A stretch of 64,000 nt of DNA from ARK-14 sp002899805. GTDB taxonomy: Archaea > Thermoproteota > Thermoprotei_A > Sulfolobales > Fervidicoccaceae. Below are positions 62,613-64,000 of the stretch, piece by piece. Made by a program: the position numbers and the translations under genes. The stretch covers positions 1-64,000 of the forward strand of contig JBAMMC010000031.1 of the NCBI GenBank assembly GCA_039793985.1. The letters are read 5' to 3'. Under the pieces are notes generated by a model that was given only the letters and a program-made list of their open reading frames with translations, was not told the origin of the DNA and did not search any database. Position 1 is the first letter of the stretch. Each line of letters begins with the position of its first letter.

Positions 62613-62912
62613 ATGACAGCACAAGGTCCAACCCCGAGTAATGTCATCCTTGTAGGAAAGAAGCCCGTAATGAACTACGTAATGGCTGTACTAGCCCTCC
62701 TTAATCAAGGAGTAGATGAAGTGGTCGTAAAGGCCAGAGGGAGGGCTATAAGCAAGGCTGTAGATGCGGTCGAGATAATAAGAAACAAACTACTGGCCGA
62801 AAAAGTAGAAGTAAAAGACATAAAGATCGGCAGCCAGGTAGTCCAGGGCCAGGATAGGACGAGCAGAGTAAGCACTATCGAAATTACCCTGAAGCTCGGG
62901 AAAAAGCAGTAA
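62613..62912 (+). CDS. albA: Alba chromatin protein
   Basis: This 99-residue Alba has NVILVGKKPVMNYVMAVLAL (Lys-Lys at the Lys16/17 position), VVVKARGRAISKAVDAVEII and IKIGSQVVQGQDRTSRVSTIEI. It coats DNA and RNA as dimers. I choose ATG 62613 over GTG 62601, with GGTGAG as SD. A TATA-like TTAAATA lies near 62550. It is divergent from reverse gyrase. Confidence 0.96.
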   Translation: MTAQGPTPSNVILVGKKPVMNYVMAVLALLNQGVDEVVVKARGRAISKAVDAVEIIRNKLLAEKVEVKDIKIGSQVVQGQDRTSRVSTIEITLKLGKKQ

Positions 62913-63061
62913 ATTGCTGAAAGTTCCGGGCAACGTCAATAAGCTTTTTTCTTTCAATTATAGTTCTTTAAATTCTATTTACATCATATGCTTAGAATCT
63001 TGAGGAAAAATAATATATAATTGATTATCATAATATAAGTGATAGAAAAAGGTTTTGGTGG

Positions 63062-63628
63062 ATGTCTCATATGTCAAGATTAGAAGATGCGAAGATTTTA
63101 GGTGTGGTTGGCTCAATACTCCTTATTATCGGAGGGATGGCGACTTTTGGAAGGTTCTTCCCTATTTCGATTATTGGTTTCATACTCACCGCAGTAGCGA
63201 TGAAGTACATCTCTGACTATTTCAAGGAGCCTGCCATCTTCAATAATTTCATTTACTACATAATCATATCCATCATAGGAATCTTTATTACGATTTTTTT
63301 AGGACTTGCTTCAATTGTTAGTGGCTTTATGTTAGGAAAAGGTATAGTTATTCTCAGCATAATAGCAACCTTGGCAGTCCTTTGGATAGTCATTGTTATT
63401 TCGAGTATTTTTCTTATGAGGAGTTTTGAACTTACCGCCACCAAAACTGGTGTCCAGATGTTTTCGACAGCCGGAAAGCTCTACTTTGTTGGAGCGATTT
63501 TAGTAATTATACTTGTAGGTTTTTTGGTGATTTTTATAGCCGAAATTTTGACCGCTGTAGCATTTTTTAGCATTTCGGTTCCAGAAGCAGAAGCCCATAC
63601 AAGTTCTCAACCTTCAACTACTGTTTAA
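63062..63628 (+). CDS. DUF996-like membrane protein
   Basis: This 188-residue protein has four or five membrane helices with conserved LEDAKILGVVGSILLIIGG and FLILTAVAMKYISDYF-like segments, as in archaeal DUF996 proteins of unknown role. ATG 63062 and ATG 63071 are both possible; the latter has GGTGG at better spacing. A TATA-like AATAATATATAATTG lies near 63010. Confidence 0.75.
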   Translation: MSHMSRLEDAKILGVVGSILLIIGGMATFGRFFPISIIGFILTAVAMKYISDYFKEPAIFNNFIYYIIISIIGIFITIFLGLASIVSGFMLGKGIVILSIIATLAVLWIVIVISSIFLMRSFELTATKTGVQMFSTAGKLYFVGAILVIILVGFLVIFIAEILTAVAFFSISVPEAEAHTSSQPSTTV

Positions 63629-63629
63629 C

Positions 63630-63673
63630 CTTTCGGAGGTTAAGGAGCGAAAGCTCCCTTCAGTGAGGGAAAG
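63630..63673 (-). repeat. Class A repeat, partial inverted copy 4
   Basis: CGGAGGTTAAGGAGCGAAAG...AGTGAGGGA matches the reverse complement of the right end of class A copy 3 (CGGAGGTCAAGGAAGCGAAA...CGTGAGGGA). It contains a perfect GGAGC-GAAA-GCTCC hairpin. The left two thirds of the repeat are absent. It sits between the DUF996 gene and the HisC-like gene. Confidence 0.55.
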
Positions 63674-63713
63674 GTTTCACTTATTTCTATAGTGAAAAGG
63701 TTGAACTCTTCAC

Positions 63714-64000
63714 TCATGAAAGCACTTGCTGTATTTTTTCTACGAAAAGATTCATATGCTCTTCATTTCCTATGCTGACTCTCATCCAATTTTCAAAGCG
63801 CCCTTTGAACTCAAGCATATCTGATAAGCAAAGAACTTCTATGTTGCTTCTTTCTATCTCTCTTTTGACATCCACACATTTCATTGGTAACTCCAAGAAG
63901 AGGAAGTTAGTTCTACTCCGGGGAGACCATATTCCCAGTTCGAGAAGTCTTTTCCTCGTTTCATCTCTAAATAAAATGATAGAATTCACAGTTTTCCTCA
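63714..64000 (-). CDS. Partial class I/II aminotransferase, HisC-like, C-terminal part
   Basis: The frame is open to the right edge; only the last 95 residues are visible. TNFLFLELP and the closing WMRVSIGNEEHMNLFVEKI match the C-terminal domain of histidinol-phosphate-type PLP aminotransferases (the conserved Arg binds the substrate carboxylate or phosphate). The catalytic lysine lies outside the window, so the exact substrate class is not certain. Confidence 0.75.
   Translation of the reverse strand, partial: RKTVNSIILFRDETRKRLLELGIWSPRSRTNFLFLELPMKCVDVKREIERSNIEVLCLSDMLEFKGRFENWMRVSIGNEEHMNLFVEKIQQVLS

Overview
The window comes from a hyperthermophilic crenarchaeote (Thermoproteota, Thermoprotei) with a compact, AT-rich genome. 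The support is a full reverse gyrase, two Alba-family chromatin proteins, a crenarchaeal-type PolB1 replicase, a short XPF nuclease without helicase, a TFE-beta-like winged-helix/Fe-S factor, ribosomal protein S30e, GatCAB, box C/D sRNAs, and what looks like the 3' half of a split tRNA. The order may be Desulfurococcales or Fervidicoccales, but I cannot fix it from the sequence alone.

Layout. 1-3.4 kb: a partial two-HTH regulator, a circularly permuted GTPase and an HtpX protease. 3.8-6.9 kb: a four-subunit 2-oxoacid:ferredoxin oxidoreductase operon. 6.9-10 kb: gatCAB on the minus strand, followed by a 0.7-kb degenerate spacer. 10.8-14.5 kb: phosphoesterase, TatD, ThrRS and a small acidic-tailed protein. 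15.2-19.1 kb: an operon of a DegT-type aminotransferase and a two-subunit flavin amine/amino-acid dehydrogenase. 19.6-22.4 kb: an RNA ligase (Rnl3 type) and its PIN-domain partner, separated by a box C/D sRNA, a 90-bp direct repeat and mobile-element debris. 22.6-37 kb: LeuRS, an FmrO-like methyltransferase, glutamine synthetase, S30e, Ogg2, XPF, a tRNA 3' half, a TnpB remnant, XerA, AbrB/PhoU regulators, TFE-beta and an M24 peptidase. 37-41 kb: PolB1 and an AcoX/NAD-kinase-like protein.

41-52.6 kb is a nucleobase-catabolism-like block. It holds an AzgA-type permease, a carbamoyltransferase at the end of one molybdenum-hydroxylase operon, a cyclic amidohydrolase, and a second complete molybdenum-hydroxylase operon. 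52.8-55.9 kb is SufC/SufB plus a membrane ferritin (MbfA-like) and a small zinc protein, which suggests iron and Fe-S handling. 55.9-58.1 kb carries two or three C/D sRNAs and a MgtC-like membrane protein. 58.2-62.9 kb is Alba-like, reverse gyrase, Alba. The window ends with a DUF996-like membrane protein and a partial HisC-like aminotransferase.

Across the window are multicopy structured repeats of about 85-150 nt with no gene inside. Class A has three full copies and one partial copy; class B has two copies. They look like relics of an IS200/IS605-TnpB type family. The least ordinary items are the putative split tRNA-Gln half at 31.8 kb, the bracketed molybdenum-hydroxylase block, the ligase/PIN/C-D sRNA locus, and the covarying class A repeats. 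Start sites of LeuS and the PIN partner appear non-canonical or frameshifted.
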